This document shows, piece by piece, positions 17,876-28,204 of a stretch of DNA of 64,000 nt. Positions within the stretch are counted from its first letter, which is position 1. Each line of letters begins with the position of its first letter. The stretch spans positions 1 through 64,000 of the forward strand of contig NZ_CAJXWY010000001.1 in NCBI RefSeq assembly GCF_913062725.1, given 5' to 3'. The translations under genes and the position numbers were made by a program. Below the pieces are notes generated by a model. The model did not search any database. It saw only the letters and a program-made list of their open reading frames with translations, and was not told the DNA's origin. Source of the stretch: an uncultured Thiohalocapsa sp. Lineage in GTDB: Bacteria; Pseudomonadota; Gammaproteobacteria; Chromatiales; Chromatiaceae.

Positions 17876-18535
17876 ATGCGCGTCAATCGTGGCCAGCGCC
17901 CGCCGTGGACTCCGCCGGCGCCGCTATTGGCGCCACTGCTGGCCGTGCTGGCACTCGCCGGCTTGCTGGCCTGGCTGCTCTGGGCTTGGCAGCCGGGTCA
18001 CCCGCCCGGCGACGCGCATCGCCAGCTCGACCTTGCCGGCGCGCCTGAGGGCGGCGATTTTACCCTGCAGTCCGTGCACGGGCCGGTGGCCTTGTCCGAT
18101 TTCCGCAGTCGGGTGGTGTTGCTGTACTTCGGCTATGCCGCCTGCCCCGACATCTGTCCCACGAATCTCGCCATCATCGGCTATGCCCTGAAACAGCTCA
18201 CCGCGGCGGAGCGTGAGCAGGTGCAGGTGTTGTTCGTCAGCGTCGATCCCGCGCGCGATGATCTTGAGCGTCTGGCCGAGTACGCCGCCTATTTCGATCC
18301 TGGCATCCTCGGCATCACGGGCGCCGAAGCGGCGGTGGCGGAGGCCGCCGCACGCTACGGCGCCGCGTATCGGCGCACGCAAGCGCCCGATTCCGCCATG
18401 GGTTACCTGATCGATCACTCGTCGTTTACTTATGTCGTCGATCAGCATGGGCAGCTGGTGGACACCCTCCCGCACGCAACGCCGGCGGCGGTGATCGTCG
18501 CGCGCCTGCGCGCATTGTTGTCGGCGCCGTCGTGA
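17876..18535 (+). CDS. SCO family protein (copper/redox assembly)
   Basis: The product, 219 residues, has one N-terminal membrane anchor (about 17-42) and a thioredoxin-like periplasmic domain. The metal motif CPDIC is at about residues 91-95, and the conserved His lies in LIDHSSFTYVV (about 180). SCO proteins deliver copper to or reduce the CuA site of cytochrome oxidases. No oxidase genes are in the window, so its partner is elsewhere. It lies upstream of cytochrome c4, which supports a role in respiratory electron transfer. Confidence 0.9.
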   Translation: MRVNRGQRPPWTPPAPLLAPLLAVLALAGLLAWLLWAWQPGHPPGDAHRQLDLAGAPEGGDFTLQSVHGPVALSDFRSRVVLLYFGYAACPDICPTNLAIIGYALKQLTAAEREQVQVLFVSVDPARDDLERLAEYAAYFDPGILGITGAEAAVAEAAARYGAAYRRTQAPDSAMGYLIDHSSFTYVVDQHGQLVDTLPHATPAAVIVARLRALLSAPS

Positions 18536-18651
18536 GTCGGGCGCCCACGCCCGCACGGGCCCGGTGACAGCGGCCCTGCGAGGGCACCTGAATCAGGAAC
18601 TTTCGGGCGCGATGCTCGTCCATACCGGCAGCTTGCGGCGTGTGCAGGACA

Positions 18652-18681
18652 TTGACCTATATTGCTGTCTGCTGATATATA
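18652..18681 (+). promoter_or_regulatory. Sigma70-like promoter of the cytochrome c4 gene
   Basis: TTGACC at 18652-18657 is followed after 18 bases by TATATA at 18676-18681. The segment is strikingly AT-rich for this genome and lies about 95 bases before the cytochrome c4 start. Confidence 0.6.
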
Positions 18682-18775
18682 TAGTCGGCTTAGAGGCTTA
18701 GGTACTGAGTCCGTTGCGGGGCACAGCCGGCCGCAGGGCAAAGAACATTCAACGACCATCGACTCGGAAGGTGCC

Positions 18776-19432
18776 ATGAAGATTTCGCTGAGCTCAGCAC
18801 TCGCCGCTACCGCATTGCTCGCCGCCGGAGCCACACTCGCATCCCCAGCGTCAGAATCCGGGGCCAGCTTCGGTATCGACGGTGATCCGGCCAAGGGTAA
18901 GGAGAAGGCGAGCCAGATCTGCCAGGCCTGTCATGGCATGGACGGCAACGGTATCCCCGGCCAGCCGGTGTGGCCCAAGCTCGCCGGTCAGCATCCGGAG
19001 TACATCTACAAGCAGCTCATGAACTTCAAGAATAACGACCGCTACAACGTGCAGATGTCGCCGATGGCCATGCCGCTGACCGAAGAAGAGGTCAGGAATC
19101 TGGCGGTCTACTACGCCTCCCTCGAGCAGTCCGGTGGCACCGCCGAGGCGGCGCTGGTGGAAAAGGGCGAGAAGATCTATCGCGCCGGCAATCCGCAGAC
19201 CGGCGTCCCCGCCTGCACCGGTTGCCACGGGCCGGCGGGCCTCGGCAGCAACCTGGCGAAGTTTCCGCGCGTCGCCGGCCAGCACTCCGAGTATGTGGCG
19301 CAAACCCTCCAGCATTTCCGCTCCCACGAGCGGGCCAACGACCCCAACGGTATGATGCGCGGCGTCGCCGGCAACATGACCGATGACGAGATCAAGGCGG
19401 TGGCGGCATACATCGAAGGCCTGAGCCGATAA
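18776..19432 (+). CDS. Di-haem cytochrome c4
   Basis: This periplasmic electron carrier has 218 residues. The ATG at 18776 gives a clear signal peptide (cleavage near ATLAS-PA). Two haem c sites are present: CQACH at about 48-52 and CTGCH at about 147-151. Each lies in a duplicated cytochrome c domain with its axial Met in MSPMAMPL and later GMMRGVAGNM. Cytochrome c4 feeds electrons to terminal oxidases or, in purple bacteria, can reduce the reaction centre. An AT-rich promoter lies upstream and a strong hairpin downstream. Confidence 0.92.
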   Translation: MKISLSSALAATALLAAGATLASPASESGASFGIDGDPAKGKEKASQICQACHGMDGNGIPGQPVWPKLAGQHPEYIYKQLMNFKNNDRYNVQMSPMAMPLTEEEVRNLAVYYASLEQSGGTAEAALVEKGEKIYRAGNPQTGVPACTGCHGPAGLGSNLAKFPRVAGQHSEYVAQTLQHFRSHERANDPNGMMRGVAGNMTDDEIKAVAAYIEGLSR

Positions 19433-19513
19433 CGCCGCCGTCGCGCCGGCCGGCCCTGTTTCGGCTGTTCAGTCCAGCCGTCCAAGCCGGCCGCCCGGCC
19501 GGATACCCTCCAG

Positions 19514-19542
19514 CGGTGCCTGCGGTAACGCCGCAGGCACCG
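19514..19542. terminator. Strong hairpin between convergent genes
   Basis: CGGTGCCTGCGG (19514-19525) pairs perfectly with CCGCAGGCACCG (19531-19542) around a 5-base loop. It lies 82 bases after the cytochrome c4 stop and 51 bases after the convergent hypothetical gene's stop. No T-tract follows on either strand, so it may end transcription weakly in both directions or protect mRNA ends. Confidence 0.5.
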
Positions 19543-19592
19543 CGACCTTGAACGGGTGGCTGTCGGATTGTCCGCACCCTCATGCGGCTTGC

Positions 19593-20207
19593 TCAATCCT
19601 GCACGTAGAAGAATGTCCAGGGCCCGGCCCCCAGGTCGGCGAGCGCACTGGTCAGGGCAGGCAGCGGCGACGCCTCGGCGGGAAAGACTTCTTCTACCAT
19701 GATCAGGCTGCGGCCCACGCCTGCGTGCCGACCCCAGCGCCAGTCGAGGGCGGGTGTCCGGACGTCGCAGCCACAACAGTGCAGGGGCAGGGTGGCGTCG
19801 GCACCCATGGGCGGCCCGCCCGCCGCCGTTGCAGGGTCGGGCAATTGCATGCGCCACGCCCGCAGCGGTGCGCCACAGCGCGGACAGCGCGGCGGTCGCG
19901 TGTTGCGACCCCACAACACGCGGGGTGCGGCACTCGGCGGCGGCACTCGCAACCAAGGCCCGGCGGCGACCTGTGACGACGCATCGCCGCCGAACTGTAC
20001 CGCGCAGCCCGTGAAGCCGATGAGCTCGCCCAGCGCCGGCCCGGCGATGAAGGCGTCCGGCGTGGCGCCCTGCCGCGTGGCTCCAAGCAGGCCGAGTGCC
20101 CGCAGAGCACCAACCAGCGTCGCTGGTGCGAGCATTTGCCATGGGTCCTCCGGCGTGAGTATCAGACGGCCCGTGTGCAAGACGGGCGCTGTGGAAATCA
20201 TCGTCAT
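19593..20207 (-). CDS. Conserved hypothetical protein with a zinc-ribbon-like Cys set
   Basis: I do not recognise this 204-residue protein. It has no signal peptide or membrane span. Four cysteines in two pairs, CPRCGAPL and HCCGCDV (about residues 108-145), could bind zinc. The N-terminal part contains PEDPWQMLAPATLVGALRALGLLG, and the C-terminus has LIMVEEVFPAEASPLPALTSAL and AGPWTFFYVQD. It stands divergent to the thiopurine methyltransferase gene, 116 bases apart. Codon use matches its neighbours, so it is likely a real gene. Confidence 0.6.
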   Translation of the reverse strand: MTMISTAPVLHTGRLILTPEDPWQMLAPATLVGALRALGLLGATRQGATPDAFIAGPALGELIGFTGCAVQFGGDASSQVAAGPWLRVPPPSAAPRVLWGRNTRPPRCPRCGAPLRAWRMQLPDPATAAGGPPMGADATLPLHCCGCDVRTPALDWRWGRHAGVGRSLIMVEEVFPAEASPLPALTSALADLGAGPWTFFYVQD

Positions 20208-20323
20208 TCGGGGCTCGCTTCAATGCTGCTTAAAGGCGACAGCCTGCTATCAACAACTATTTTCGGTGCGTTCGCAAGCCCGGCGTCCTTGCCGCGCGCA
20301 CAGGCGACACGCCGGAGCATGAG

Positions 20324-21091
20324 ATGACACCCGAGTTTTGGCACCAGCGCTGGCAACACGGCGAGACCGGCTGGCACAGTGCGTCTATCAATCGCCATCT
20401 CACCGAGCACTGGCCCGCACTCGGCGTGCCCGTTACGGGCCGCGTGCTGGTCCCCCTGTGTGGCAAGAGTCTGGATCTGCTCTGGCTTGCCGGTCAGGGC
20501 CATCGGGTGCTCGGGATCGAGCTCAGTACCATCGCCGCCGAGGCCTTCTTCCGCGACAATGACCTGACGCCGCAGATCACGGATCTGAGCCCGGCGCCCT
20601 TCCAGCGCTTTGCGGTGGACGAACTGGTGTTGCTGGTGGGGGATTTCTTTGACCTGACACCGGCCCTGGTGCAGGCCGAGATCGGCCTGGAGGGCGGGGT
20701 GGGTGACGCCGCGCGCCCCAGCATCGACGCCGTCTACGATCGTGCCGCGCTCATTGCATTGCCCCCGCCGTTGCGTGAGGCATACGCGGCGCATCTGACG
20801 GCCTTGCTGGACGCGACCACATCGGCCGCGGTATCCCCAGCGTCTTTATTGATTTCACTCGACTACGATCAAGCGCGAATGCAAGGCCCGCCGTTCGCCG
20901 TGAGCGAGGCGGAGGTGCGGCGCTTGTTCGGCGGTGCCTTCCACATCGAAGCCCTGGCGGCCTTCGACGCGCTGGCCGAGAATCCTCGCTTCCGTGAGCG
21001 CGGCCTCGATCGGCTGGTGGAGCATGTCTATCAACTCTCGTTGCGTCCGCAAGCGGATGCACCCGGCATGGCCGCAGCACCCCAGGCCTGA
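20324..21091 (+). CDS. tpm: Thiopurine S-methyltransferase
   Basis: This 255-residue SAM-dependent enzyme methylates thiopurines. Bacterial members also methylate selenium and tellurium compounds. The start MTPEFWHQRWQHGETGWH is the family signature. The SAM-binding region follows with RVLVPLCGKSLDLLWLAGQGH and VLGIELSTIA. Later motifs include YDRAALIALP and LLISLDYDQARMQGPPF. It converges with der, 57 bases away. The C-terminal 20 residues are a variable extension compared with typical family length (about 215-220). Confidence 0.9.
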   Translation: MTPEFWHQRWQHGETGWHSASINRHLTEHWPALGVPVTGRVLVPLCGKSLDLLWLAGQGHRVLGIELSTIAAEAFFRDNDLTPQITDLSPAPFQRFAVDELVLLVGDFFDLTPALVQAEIGLEGGVGDAARPSIDAVYDRAALIALPPPLREAYAAHLTALLDATTSAAVSPASLLISLDYDQARMQGPPFAVSEAEVRRLFGGAFHIEALAAFDALAENPRFRERGLDRLVEHVYQLSLRPQADAPGMAAAPQA

Positions 21092-21148
21092 TGCCGACGG
21101 CGAGCGCCTCTCGCCCGGATCCCGGCCGCGCTCGCAGGTCCGGTGCCA

Positions 21149-22537
21149 TCATCCCTTGCGACGGACGAAGTCCTTCAGGCGCTGGCGCTTGCGGGCTTGG
21201 CGCGGGCTGAGCCGATTGCGGCGGCCGGCGTAGGGATTATCGCCGGAGCGCAGTTCCAGGCGCAGGGGCGTGCCGGCGAGGGCCAGCGCACCGCGAAAGC
21301 GATTCATCAGATAGCGGCGATAGGCGGCGGGCAGGGCCTCGGTTTGATTGCCATGGATCACGATGATGGGCGGGTTGCGGCCGCCCTGGTGGGCATAGCG
21401 CAGCTTGATGCGTCGCCCGTGCACCAGCGGCGGCTGGTGTGCCTGCACCGCATCCTCCAGTAGCCGGGTGAGGAGCGGCGTGGGCAGTTCGCGCATGGCG
21501 TTGGCATAAGCCGCGTCGGCGGCATCCAGCAGCAGTCCGACGCCGCTGCCGTGCAACGCTGAGACGCGGTGTACCGCCGCAAAATCCAGAAAGCCAAGGC
21601 GGCGCTCGTACTCGTGCCTGATGCGCTGGCGCTGCTCCGGGTCCAGCCCATCCCATTTGTTGATGGCCACCACCAGGGCGCGTCCGGCCTCGACGATATG
21701 GCCCGCCAGCGTGGCATCCTGCTCGCCGATGCCGAGCCGGGCATCCAACACCAGAATCACGACATGGCAGGCCTCGATGGCCTGCAGCGTTTTGATGATG
21801 CTGAATTTCTCAACCGCGTCAGAAACTCTGGCCCGGCGCCGCACCCCGGCGGTGTCGATGAGCGTGTAGCGATGCTCACCCACATCGAAGGGTATGGCGA
21901 CGCTGTCGCGGGTGGTGCCCGGGCTGTCGTAGGCCACTACGCGCTCTTCACCGAGGATGCGGTTGATCAGCGTGGATTTGCCGGCGTTGGGCCGACCCAC
22001 CACAGCGACACGCACGCGTGCATCATCAACGGCCGCCGCGTCCTCGGCGGGCGGCAGCCGGGTGCAGACGTGCTGCATGAGGGCGGCGACGCCGCGGCCC
22101 TGGCTGGCCGCGATGAGCCAGGGGTCGCCGAGACCCAGACTGTGGAATTCCGCCGCGGCCAGGACCTCGGCCAGGTGGTCGATCTTGTTCACCACCGGTG
22201 TCAGTGGCTTGCCGGTGCGGCGCAGACTGGCGGCGATGTCGAGATCGCCGGCGGTCACGCCGTCGCGGGCGTCGAGCAGAAACAGCAGGTGATCGGCCTC
22301 GGCGATGGCCTGCTGCACCTGCCGCTCCATCAGGGCTTCAACGCCATCGCCGCCGCTGATGCCGCCGGTGTCGACGACCACATAGCGCTCTGGACCCAGC
22401 TTGCCGATGCCGTATTGACGATCGCGGGTGAGACCCGGGAAATCCGCCACCAGGGCATCCCGGGTCTGGGTGAGACGGTTGAAGAGCGTCGACTTGCCGA
22501 CGTTCGGCCGTCCGACCAGGGCGATGACCGGCAGCAT
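21149..22537 (-). CDS. der: Ribosome assembly GTPase Der (EngA)
   Basis: The product is 462 residues with two tandem GTPase domains and a KH-like C-terminal domain, acting in 50S subunit maturation. Walker A motifs are GRPNVGKST (about 8) and GRPNAGKST (about 180). The second domain has [12 protein letters not shown] and NKWD, and the first has NKID. The C-terminal domain has [21 protein letters not shown]. It is the last gene of the series running from rlmN, with 23 bases between the bamB stop and this start. Confidence 0.96.
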   Translation of the reverse strand: MLPVIALVGRPNVGKSTLFNRLTQTRDALVADFPGLTRDRQYGIGKLGPERYVVVDTGGISGGDGVEALMERQVQQAIAEADHLLFLLDARDGVTAGDLDIAASLRRTGKPLTPVVNKIDHLAEVLAAAEFHSLGLGDPWLIAASQGRGVAALMQHVCTRLPPAEDAAAVDDARVRVAVVGRPNAGKSTLINRILGEERVVAYDSPGTTRDSVAIPFDVGEHRYTLIDTAGVRRRARVSDAVEKFSIIKTLQAIEACHVVILVLDARLGIGEQDATLAGHIVEAGRALVVAINKWDGLDPEQRQRIRHEYERRLGFLDFAAVHRVSALHGSGVGLLLDAADAAYANAMRELPTPLLTRLLEDAVQAHQPPLVHGRRIKLRYAHQGGRNPPIIVIHGNQTEALPAAYRRYLMNRFRGALALAGTPLRLELRSGDNPYAGRRNRLSPRQARKRQRLKDFVRRKG

Positions 22538-22560
22538 CGATGTCGTGTCCTGTGGCGTGC

Positions 22561-23961
22561 TCAGGGGGTGGTGCCGCTCGCCTGCGGCGCTGTGCTGGAC
22601 CCATCCTCGCCGGCTGGGGCCGCTGCGCTGGATGGTGCCGGATCGGTCGGCGGCAGCCGGGTTGGCGCCGCCGCCTCTGGGGCCACGCCCGGCGGCAGCG
22701 GTGGCGGATCATCCCGATCGAGCGCCGGTGACACCACCGCCGCCGCGCCGCCGGTGGCCGCGCGGGCGCTGGGCCGCAGCGCCGCGACGGTGCCGTCGTT
22801 GGCATAGACATAGGCGACGCCGCCGGCCACCACCGGCCGATGGCCGATGCGCGCCCTGGCGACGCGCTCGAAGCCCAGCAGGGCGCCATCGCGGCGCGAG
22901 AGCAAGTGGACATAACCGTCCAGGTCCGCCACCACCAGGTCGTCGCCGAGCAGGGCGGGGGCGGTGACACGCCGATGGCGCAAGCCTTCCTGGCGCCAGA
23001 GGCCGGCGCCGTCGGCCGGGCTGGCTGCCCACAGGTTATCGTCGGAGTCGGTGATATACAGGGCCGTTGCGTCCGCGCTGAGTCCGGCATGGGCGGAGAG
23101 CTCGCGGCGCCACAGGACATCGCCGCTGGGGATGTCCACCGCGGCCAGGTCGCCGTTGTAGGTGGCCACATAGGCCGTGTCGCCGACCACCACCGGCTCG
23201 GCGTCGACGTCGGCGATGCGCTCCAGCTCGCTGCGGCCGCGGGGCGGCGTGATGATGACCTCCCACAGGGGCAGGCCGCGCTCCAGCTCCACGTGCACCA
23301 GGCGCCCGCCGGAGACACCGATGATGGCGCCTTCGGCGGTGGCGACCGGCGAGCTGGTGCCGTGCAGGGTCAGCACCGGGGCCGGAAAGCTGTAGCGCCA
23401 GCGCTCGCCGCCGTCCGCCCGGTCGAAGGCGTAGAGGGTGTCGTCGACGGTGTGCACCAGCACCAGGTCGCCGATGATGCGGGGCACGGAGACGACTTCG
23501 CTGTCCAGCTGGGCGCGCCAGCGCTGAGCGCCGTCGCGCGTCGACAGTGCCACCAGGTCGCCATCCGTTGAGCCGAGCACCAGGGTGTCACCCTGCACGT
23601 CCGGTCCACCGCTGAACGGAAAATCCGTTTTGCGCTCCCAGATGATGCGCCCATCCCCCGGCGACAGGGCGGCGACGCCGCCGCGCGCATCGGCGGCATA
23701 GAGGCGCCCGTCAGCGACGGCGGGCAGCAGGCGCAGCTGGCGCTCGTCCGTGCCTTTGCCGATGCGCGTGCGCCAGAGCACCTGTGGCACGGCTCGCTGG
23801 GTCATTTTTTTGTCCAGCGGTGTCGGCGGTGTCGGATCGCGCTCGCCCCCGAGCCACGGCAGTTGCGCGCAGCCGCCGAGCAGCACCGCCAGCGCCGCGG
23901 CGCAGGTCCAGCCGACGGGCAAGCCCGCGCGGCTGCTTGTGGCCGGGTTAAGCGACCTCAT
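22561..23961 (-). CDS. bamB: Outer-membrane assembly lipoprotein BamB
   Basis: This beta-propeller lipoprotein is part of the BAM complex that folds outer-membrane proteins. The ATG at 23961 overlaps the yfgM stop (ATGA). The signal ends in a lipobox, LLGGC (Cys about 31). PQQ-like repeats such as [34 protein letters not shown] and [11 protein letters not shown] form the propeller. The protein has 466 residues, longer than E. coli BamB (392). The extra part is an Ala/Pro-rich tail of about 70 residues after the last blade ([20 protein letters not shown] and on). Confidence 0.93.
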   Translation of the reverse strand: MRSLNPATSSRAGLPVGWTCAAALAVLLGGCAQLPWLGGERDPTPPTPLDKKMTQRAVPQVLWRTRIGKGTDERQLRLLPAVADGRLYAADARGGVAALSPGDGRIIWERKTDFPFSGGPDVQGDTLVLGSTDGDLVALSTRDGAQRWRAQLDSEVVSVPRIIGDLVLVHTVDDTLYAFDRADGGERWRYSFPAPVLTLHGTSSPVATAEGAIIGVSGGRLVHVELERGLPLWEVIITPPRGRSELERIADVDAEPVVVGDTAYVATYNGDLAAVDIPSGDVLWRRELSAHAGLSADATALYITDSDDNLWAASPADGAGLWRQEGLRHRRVTAPALLGDDLVVADLDGYVHLLSRRDGALLGFERVARARIGHRPVVAGGVAYVYANDGTVAALRPSARAATGGAAAVVSPALDRDDPPPLPPGVAPEAAAPTRLPPTDPAPSSAAAPAGEDGSSTAPQASGTTP

Positions 23962-24593
23962 GATGCCGTGTCCACAGGCAGATCCTGCAGCTTGAGTTCG
24001 ATGAGCCGCGCGTTGGCCACACCGCCCTCGAGGGCGCGCTGATAGGCGGCGCGGGCGTCCTCGACCCGCCCCTCGGCGGCGGCGATGTCGCCGCGCAGCG
24101 CCGCGAAGTCTGCGGCGAAGGCGGCGTCGTCGCCGTACTGCCCGATGGTGGTGGTGGCTGCTGCCAGCGCACCCCGATCGAGCTGTACCCGGGCCAGGCG
24201 CAGCGCCGCCAATGTGGTGAGCGCCGGATCGGGTGCCCGCTCGATGGCCATGCGCAGGGCGGTTTCGGCGCCGATGGGGTCGTCGGCGGCGAGTGCCAGC
24301 TGGGCGCGGGTGAGTGCGGCGAACATGGCATAGGGCGTCGAGCCATAATCCTCGACGATGGCGTCCACCTGTCTCTGGGCCGACGTGGCGCCGCCGGCTT
24401 CCGCGGTCATCAGCAACTGCTCGTAGGCGATGCTGCCGCGCTCGGCCAGGGTGGTGCGGTAGTCGACCCAGGTGCGCCAGCCGATGACGCCGCCGAGACC
24501 AATGACGACGCCGCCGATGACGGCGACGCCATTGGCCTTCCACCAGCGCTTGATCGCTTCGACTTTCTCTTCGTCAGTGTCCAGCTCTGCCAT
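23958..24593 (-). CDS. yfgM: YfgM-type TPR protein
   Basis: The product, 211 residues, has one N-terminal membrane span (about 22-42, VAVIGGVVIGLGGVIGW) and periplasmic TPR repeats. YfgM works with PpiD at the Sec translocon as a helper of secreted-protein folding. The start EEKVEAIKRWWKANG is typical. Its stop overlaps the bamB start by four bases, and it follows hisS at 151 bases, the usual gene order. Confidence 0.92.
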   Translation of the reverse strand: MAELDTDEEKVEAIKRWWKANGVAVIGGVVIGLGGVIGWRTWVDYRTTLAERGSIAYEQLLMTAEAGGATSAQRQVDAIVEDYGSTPYAMFAALTRAQLALAADDPIGAETALRMAIERAPDPALTTLAALRLARVQLDRGALAAATTTIGQYGDDAAFAADFAALRGDIAAAEGRVEDARAAYQRALEGGVANARLIELKLQDLPVDTAS

Positions 24594-24744
24594 GACTGCT
24601 CCGTCGTGATTGCTTGGGTCGGGGCGCGACCATTGATAGGTTCGTCGGCGATACGACTGCCGTCAGGCGGCGTTCGCCTCGATGCGAATCGATACACCGC
24701 TCGCCTGTGCGCCTGCGGCCGTTGTCGAGCCACAACGCCATGGC

Positions 24745-26013
24745 CTACCGGGCATTACAGGTTTCACGCAGGACGGCGACCGCCGCATCGAAGCTCAGCG
24801 TGCGCTGCTCGCCGCCGCCGCCGCGCAGGGGCTTGCACGAGACCGTGCCGGCGGCGGCTTCGTCGTCGCCCAGGATCAGCGCCAGGCGGGCGCCGCTTTT
24901 GTCCGCCTTCTTGAACTGGCGCTTGAAGCTGCCGCCGCCGCAATGGGTGAGCAGCCTGAGACCGGGAACGGCGTCGCGCAGGCGCTCGGCGAGCCCGGGC
25001 GCAGCGGCGGCGGCGCGCTCGCCGAGTGCGACCAGATAGGCGTCGGGGCCGGTGGTGATGGCGCTGGTGTCGATGAGGTCGAGCAGGCGCTCGGTGCCCA
25101 GGGCGAAGCCCACGGCGGGCGTCTCTCTGCCGCCGAGCTGCGCCACCAGCCCATCATAGCGCCCGCCGGCGCAGACCGTGCCCTGGGCGCCGAGGGCGTC
25201 GGTGATCCACTCGAAGACGGTGCGGTTATAGTAGTCGAGTCCGCGCACCAGGCGCGGATTGATGCGGTAGCCGATGCCGATGTCGTCCAATCCGGCGCAA
25301 AGGGCGTCGAAATGCGTGCGGCTCGCCTCGCCCAGGTAGTCGAGCAGGCTCGGTGCGGCGGCGATGACCGCTGCCAGGTCGGGGTTCTTGCTGTCGAGCA
25401 CGCGCAGGGGGTTGGTCTCGAGGCGCCGGCGGCTGTCGTCGTCCAGGGCCGTCTCGTGGGCGCGCAGGTGGTTCACCAAGTCGGCGCGGTAGCGGGCGCG
25501 CTCCCCGGCATCGCCCAGGCTGTTCAGCTCCAGACGCAGGTCCGTGAGCCCCAGCGCCTGCCACAGCCGCCGGGTCATGACGATGATCTCCAGGTCGATA
25601 TCCGGCCCGGCGAGACCGAAGGCCTCGACGCCGATCTGGTGGAACTGGCGGTAGCGGCCCCGCTGCGGGCGCTCGCGCCGGAACATGGGGCCGCGGTACC
25701 AGATGCGCTGGGGCTGCTCGAGCAGGCCGTGCTCCAGGGCGGCGCGCACGCAGCTGGCGGTGCCCTCGGGGCGCAGCGCAAGGCGGTCGCCACCGCGGTC
25801 CTCGAAGGCATACATTTCTTTTTCGACGATATCGGTCACCTCGCCGATGGAGCGCTTGAACAGCTCCACGGGCTCGAGCAGCGGCGTGCGCATCTCGCGG
25901 TAGCCGTAGCCTTCGACGACGGCGCGGGCGTGGTCCTCCAGGTGCTGCCAGATGGGGGCCTGCTCGGGCAGCACGTCGTGCATGCCGCGGATGGCTTGCA
26001 ATCGCTCGGGCAT
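24745..26013 (-). CDS. hisS: Histidyl-tRNA synthetase
   Basis: This class II synthetase of 422 residues charges tRNA-His. Motif 1 lies near the N-terminus, motif 2 in [18 protein letters not shown] (about 112), and the histidine-specific segments are [13 protein letters not shown] and [10 protein letters not shown]. Motif 3 is near [10 protein letters not shown]. The C-terminal anticodon domain is complete. Its length matches the family. Confidence 0.96.
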   Translation of the reverse strand: MPERLQAIRGMHDVLPEQAPIWQHLEDHARAVVEGYGYREMRTPLLEPVELFKRSIGEVTDIVEKEMYAFEDRGGDRLALRPEGTASCVRAALEHGLLEQPQRIWYRGPMFRRERPQRGRYRQFHQIGVEAFGLAGPDIDLEIIVMTRRLWQALGLTDLRLELNSLGDAGERARYRADLVNHLRAHETALDDDSRRRLETNPLRVLDSKNPDLAAVIAAAPSLLDYLGEASRTHFDALCAGLDDIGIGYRINPRLVRGLDYYNRTVFEWITDALGAQGTVCAGGRYDGLVAQLGGRETPAVGFALGTERLLDLIDTSAITTGPDAYLVALGERAAAAAPGLAERLRDAVPGLRLLTHCGGGSFKRQFKKADKSGARLALILGDDEAAAGTVSCKPLRGGGGEQRTLSFDAAVAVLRETCNAR

Positions 26014-26096
26014 TGGTGACTGGGCTCGGTGATGGATGTTGAAACGTTGCCGGGCGGTGCGGCGTCAGCGACCGACGATCGGCGTCGGCTGGAGCC

Positions 26097-26852
26097 TCAG
26101 AGCGCCATGATTTCGGGGGCGTCCGGAAATTGCCGCCGCAGCCGAGCCGCCAGGGTCTCGGCCGAGGCGCGGTTGCCCAGCGCCAGCTCGATGCGATGGG
26201 CCAGCAGCAGTGCCGCCGGGCTCGGGCGACCCACCCGGCCGTACCGGGTCATGTAGTCGCGGGCGAGCTGATAGTCGCCGCGCTGGTAGCTGAGCTGTGC
26301 CATGGCCAGCAGCGCTGGCGGGTAGCTGGCACTCTGCGACAAGGCTTCGCGCAGATAGCGCTCGGCCGCCTGCGAGCGCCCGGCGCGGCGCGAGCAGTCC
26401 GAGGCATTCATCAAGGCGACCTCGGGCGTTCGATAGAGCGGGCTCACCGCCGCCTCGCGAAACAGCTCGATGGCCTGGTCGTAGTCGCGGTCCACGCACA
26501 GCAGGGTGCCGTGGGCATTCAGCAGCTCCGGGTTGTCCGGCTCCAGCCGCAGGGCATCGGCGAAGTGACGGCTGGCCGCTTGCTGCTCGCCGAGCCGGCG
26601 ATAGATGATCGCCAGCACATACTGCGCATCGGCGTTGTGCTTGTCTTCCCGGACTGCCCGCAGGCCGGCCGCCAGGGCCGCATCGAGCTGGCCGCGCTCG
26701 AAGTAGGCCGACGCCATACTGACATACAGGTCGGCGGGGCTGTCATCCTGCACCAGCCCCGTCACGGCGGCATCCCGTGTCGCGCGTCCGCCGCAGGCGG
26801 TAAGCAGGAGCAGCGCCAACACCAGGCAGGGCGCGCGGGCGTCGCGGGTCAT
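26097..26852 (-). CDS. pilW: Type IV pilus biogenesis lipoprotein PilW (PilF)
   Basis: This TPR lipoprotein of 251 residues helps the PilQ secretin assemble in the outer membrane. The signal ends in LLLLTACGG (lipobox Cys about 20). At least five TPR units follow, for example DLYVSMASAYFERGQLDAAL and NADAQYVLAIIYRRLGEQ. It starts inside the rlmN stop (ATGA overlap) and precedes hisS by 83 bases. In most gammaproteobacteria rodZ and ispG lie between pilW and hisS; neither is found here. Confidence 0.92.
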   Translation of the reverse strand: MTRDARAPCLVLALLLLTACGGRATRDAAVTGLVQDDSPADLYVSMASAYFERGQLDAALAAGLRAVREDKHNADAQYVLAIIYRRLGEQQAASRHFADALRLEPDNPELLNAHGTLLCVDRDYDQAIELFREAAVSPLYRTPEVALMNASDCSRRAGRSQAAERYLREALSQSASYPPALLAMAQLSYQRGDYQLARDYMTRYGRVGRPSPAALLLAHRIELALGNRASAETLAARLRRQFPDAPEIMAL

Positions 26853-27949
26853 GGGTGTGCCGGGACAGCCGCCGCCACGCGCCGCCGGCGCCGATCCTGC
26901 ACGCGGCCCACCAGCTGGCCGCAGGCGGCGGCGATCTCGTCGCCGCGGGTCTTGCGGGTGGTGGCCACCAGCCCGGCGCGCTGCAGCCGCTGGCGGAAGC
27001 TGTCCACCCGCTCGGGCGGGCTGGTCTCGAAGCCGCTGCCCGAGAAGGGGTTGAACGGGATGAGGTTGACCTTGGACGGCGTGCCTTCCAGCAGGCGGAT
27101 GAGCGCCTTGGCATGGGCGGGACTGTCGTTGACGCCGTCGAGCATGACGTATTCCCAGGTGATGCGCCGACGCGGGTCGCCGCGCAGGTAGGCGCGGCAG
27201 GCCGGGATCAGCATCTCCAGCGGGTACTTGCGATTGATGGGCACCAACGCGTCGCGCAGGCTGTTGTCCGGCGCGTGCAGGGACACCGCCAGGGCGATGT
27301 CGGTGACTTCGGCCAGGCGATAGATGTTGGGCACGATGCCCGACGTGGAGAGGGTCACGCGGTGCTTGGAGAGCATGTACGCCAGGTCATCGCGCATGAT
27401 GTTGGTGGCCGTGACCACGGCGTCGAAGTTGGCCAGCGGCTCGCCCATGCCCATGAGCACGATGTTGGTGGGCGCTTGGCCCATACGCCGCACCGCATGA
27501 CGCACCTGGGCGATGATCTCGCCGGCGCTGAGGTTGCGGTTGAAGCCCTGGCGGGCCGTGGCGCAGAAGGCACAGTCGAGTGCGCAGCCGACCTGGGATG
27601 AGACGCACAGCGTGGTGCGTCGCTCCTCGGGGATGAAGACCGTTTCCACGCGCTGGCCATCCGCGAGCTCCAGCAGCCATTTCACGGTGCCGTCCGCCGA
27701 CGGCATCTCCGCGGCCACCGGCAGGCGGTCGATCCGGGCCTCGGCGGCGATCCGGGCGCGGAAGGCCTTGGGCAAGTCGGTCATGGCGTCGAAGTCGTCG
27801 ACGTCATGCTTGTGGACCCACTTGAACAGGTTCCGGCCATGAAACGGCTTGCAGCCGAAGGTTTGGGCGAGGGTCTCGCAGCCGCGCAGATCGAGGCTGA
27901 GCAGATCGTGGCGGCCGTCGGCTGACGCGGCTGGCGGAGGAGTGATCAT
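26849..27949 (-). CDS. rlmN: rRNA/tRNA adenine C2-methyltransferase RlmN
   Basis: This radical-SAM enzyme methylates A2503 of 23S rRNA and A37 of some tRNAs. The ATG at 27949 gives 366 residues, the normal length. The frame is open 42 codons upstream, but that part has no family similarity. The cluster motif CALDCAFC lies in SSQVGCALDCAFCATARQG (about 113-120). SAM-binding motifs MGMGEPL and LAVSLHAPD follow, and the second catalytic Cys lies near the C-terminus (AAACGQL). It heads the minus-strand series. Confidence 0.95.
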   Translation of the reverse strand: MITPPPAASADGRHDLLSLDLRGCETLAQTFGCKPFHGRNLFKWVHKHDVDDFDAMTDLPKAFRARIAAEARIDRLPVAAEMPSADGTVKWLLELADGQRVETVFIPEERRTTLCVSSQVGCALDCAFCATARQGFNRNLSAGEIIAQVRHAVRRMGQAPTNIVLMGMGEPLANFDAVVTATNIMRDDLAYMLSKHRVTLSTSGIVPNIYRLAEVTDIALAVSLHAPDNSLRDALVPINRKYPLEMLIPACRAYLRGDPRRRITWEYVMLDGVNDSPAHAKALIRLLEGTPSKVNLIPFNPFSGSGFETSPPERVDSFRQRLQRAGLVATTRKTRGDEIAAACGQLVGRVQDRRRRRVAAAVPAHP

Positions 27950-28204
27950 CGACCGGATCTTGTGTGCGGGAAAACCGGGGCATCGGCGTCGCCCGGGCCG
28001 GGCGGCATGGGCCGCGGCCGCTCGCGCGCTTACGTAAACCGCAAAGTATAGGCTGTGCGGGCACAGGCCGTCCAATGAGGACAGCTCGCGTTGGTGGGTG
28101 CGCCGACGCTCGTGCGCGCGCCAGCCATCGCGGGCATTCGCCTTTTCGCCACCTCAGGGTTACCCTTCACGCTGCATCGACACTGCGCCTGGGGTGAGAT
28201 CGCA

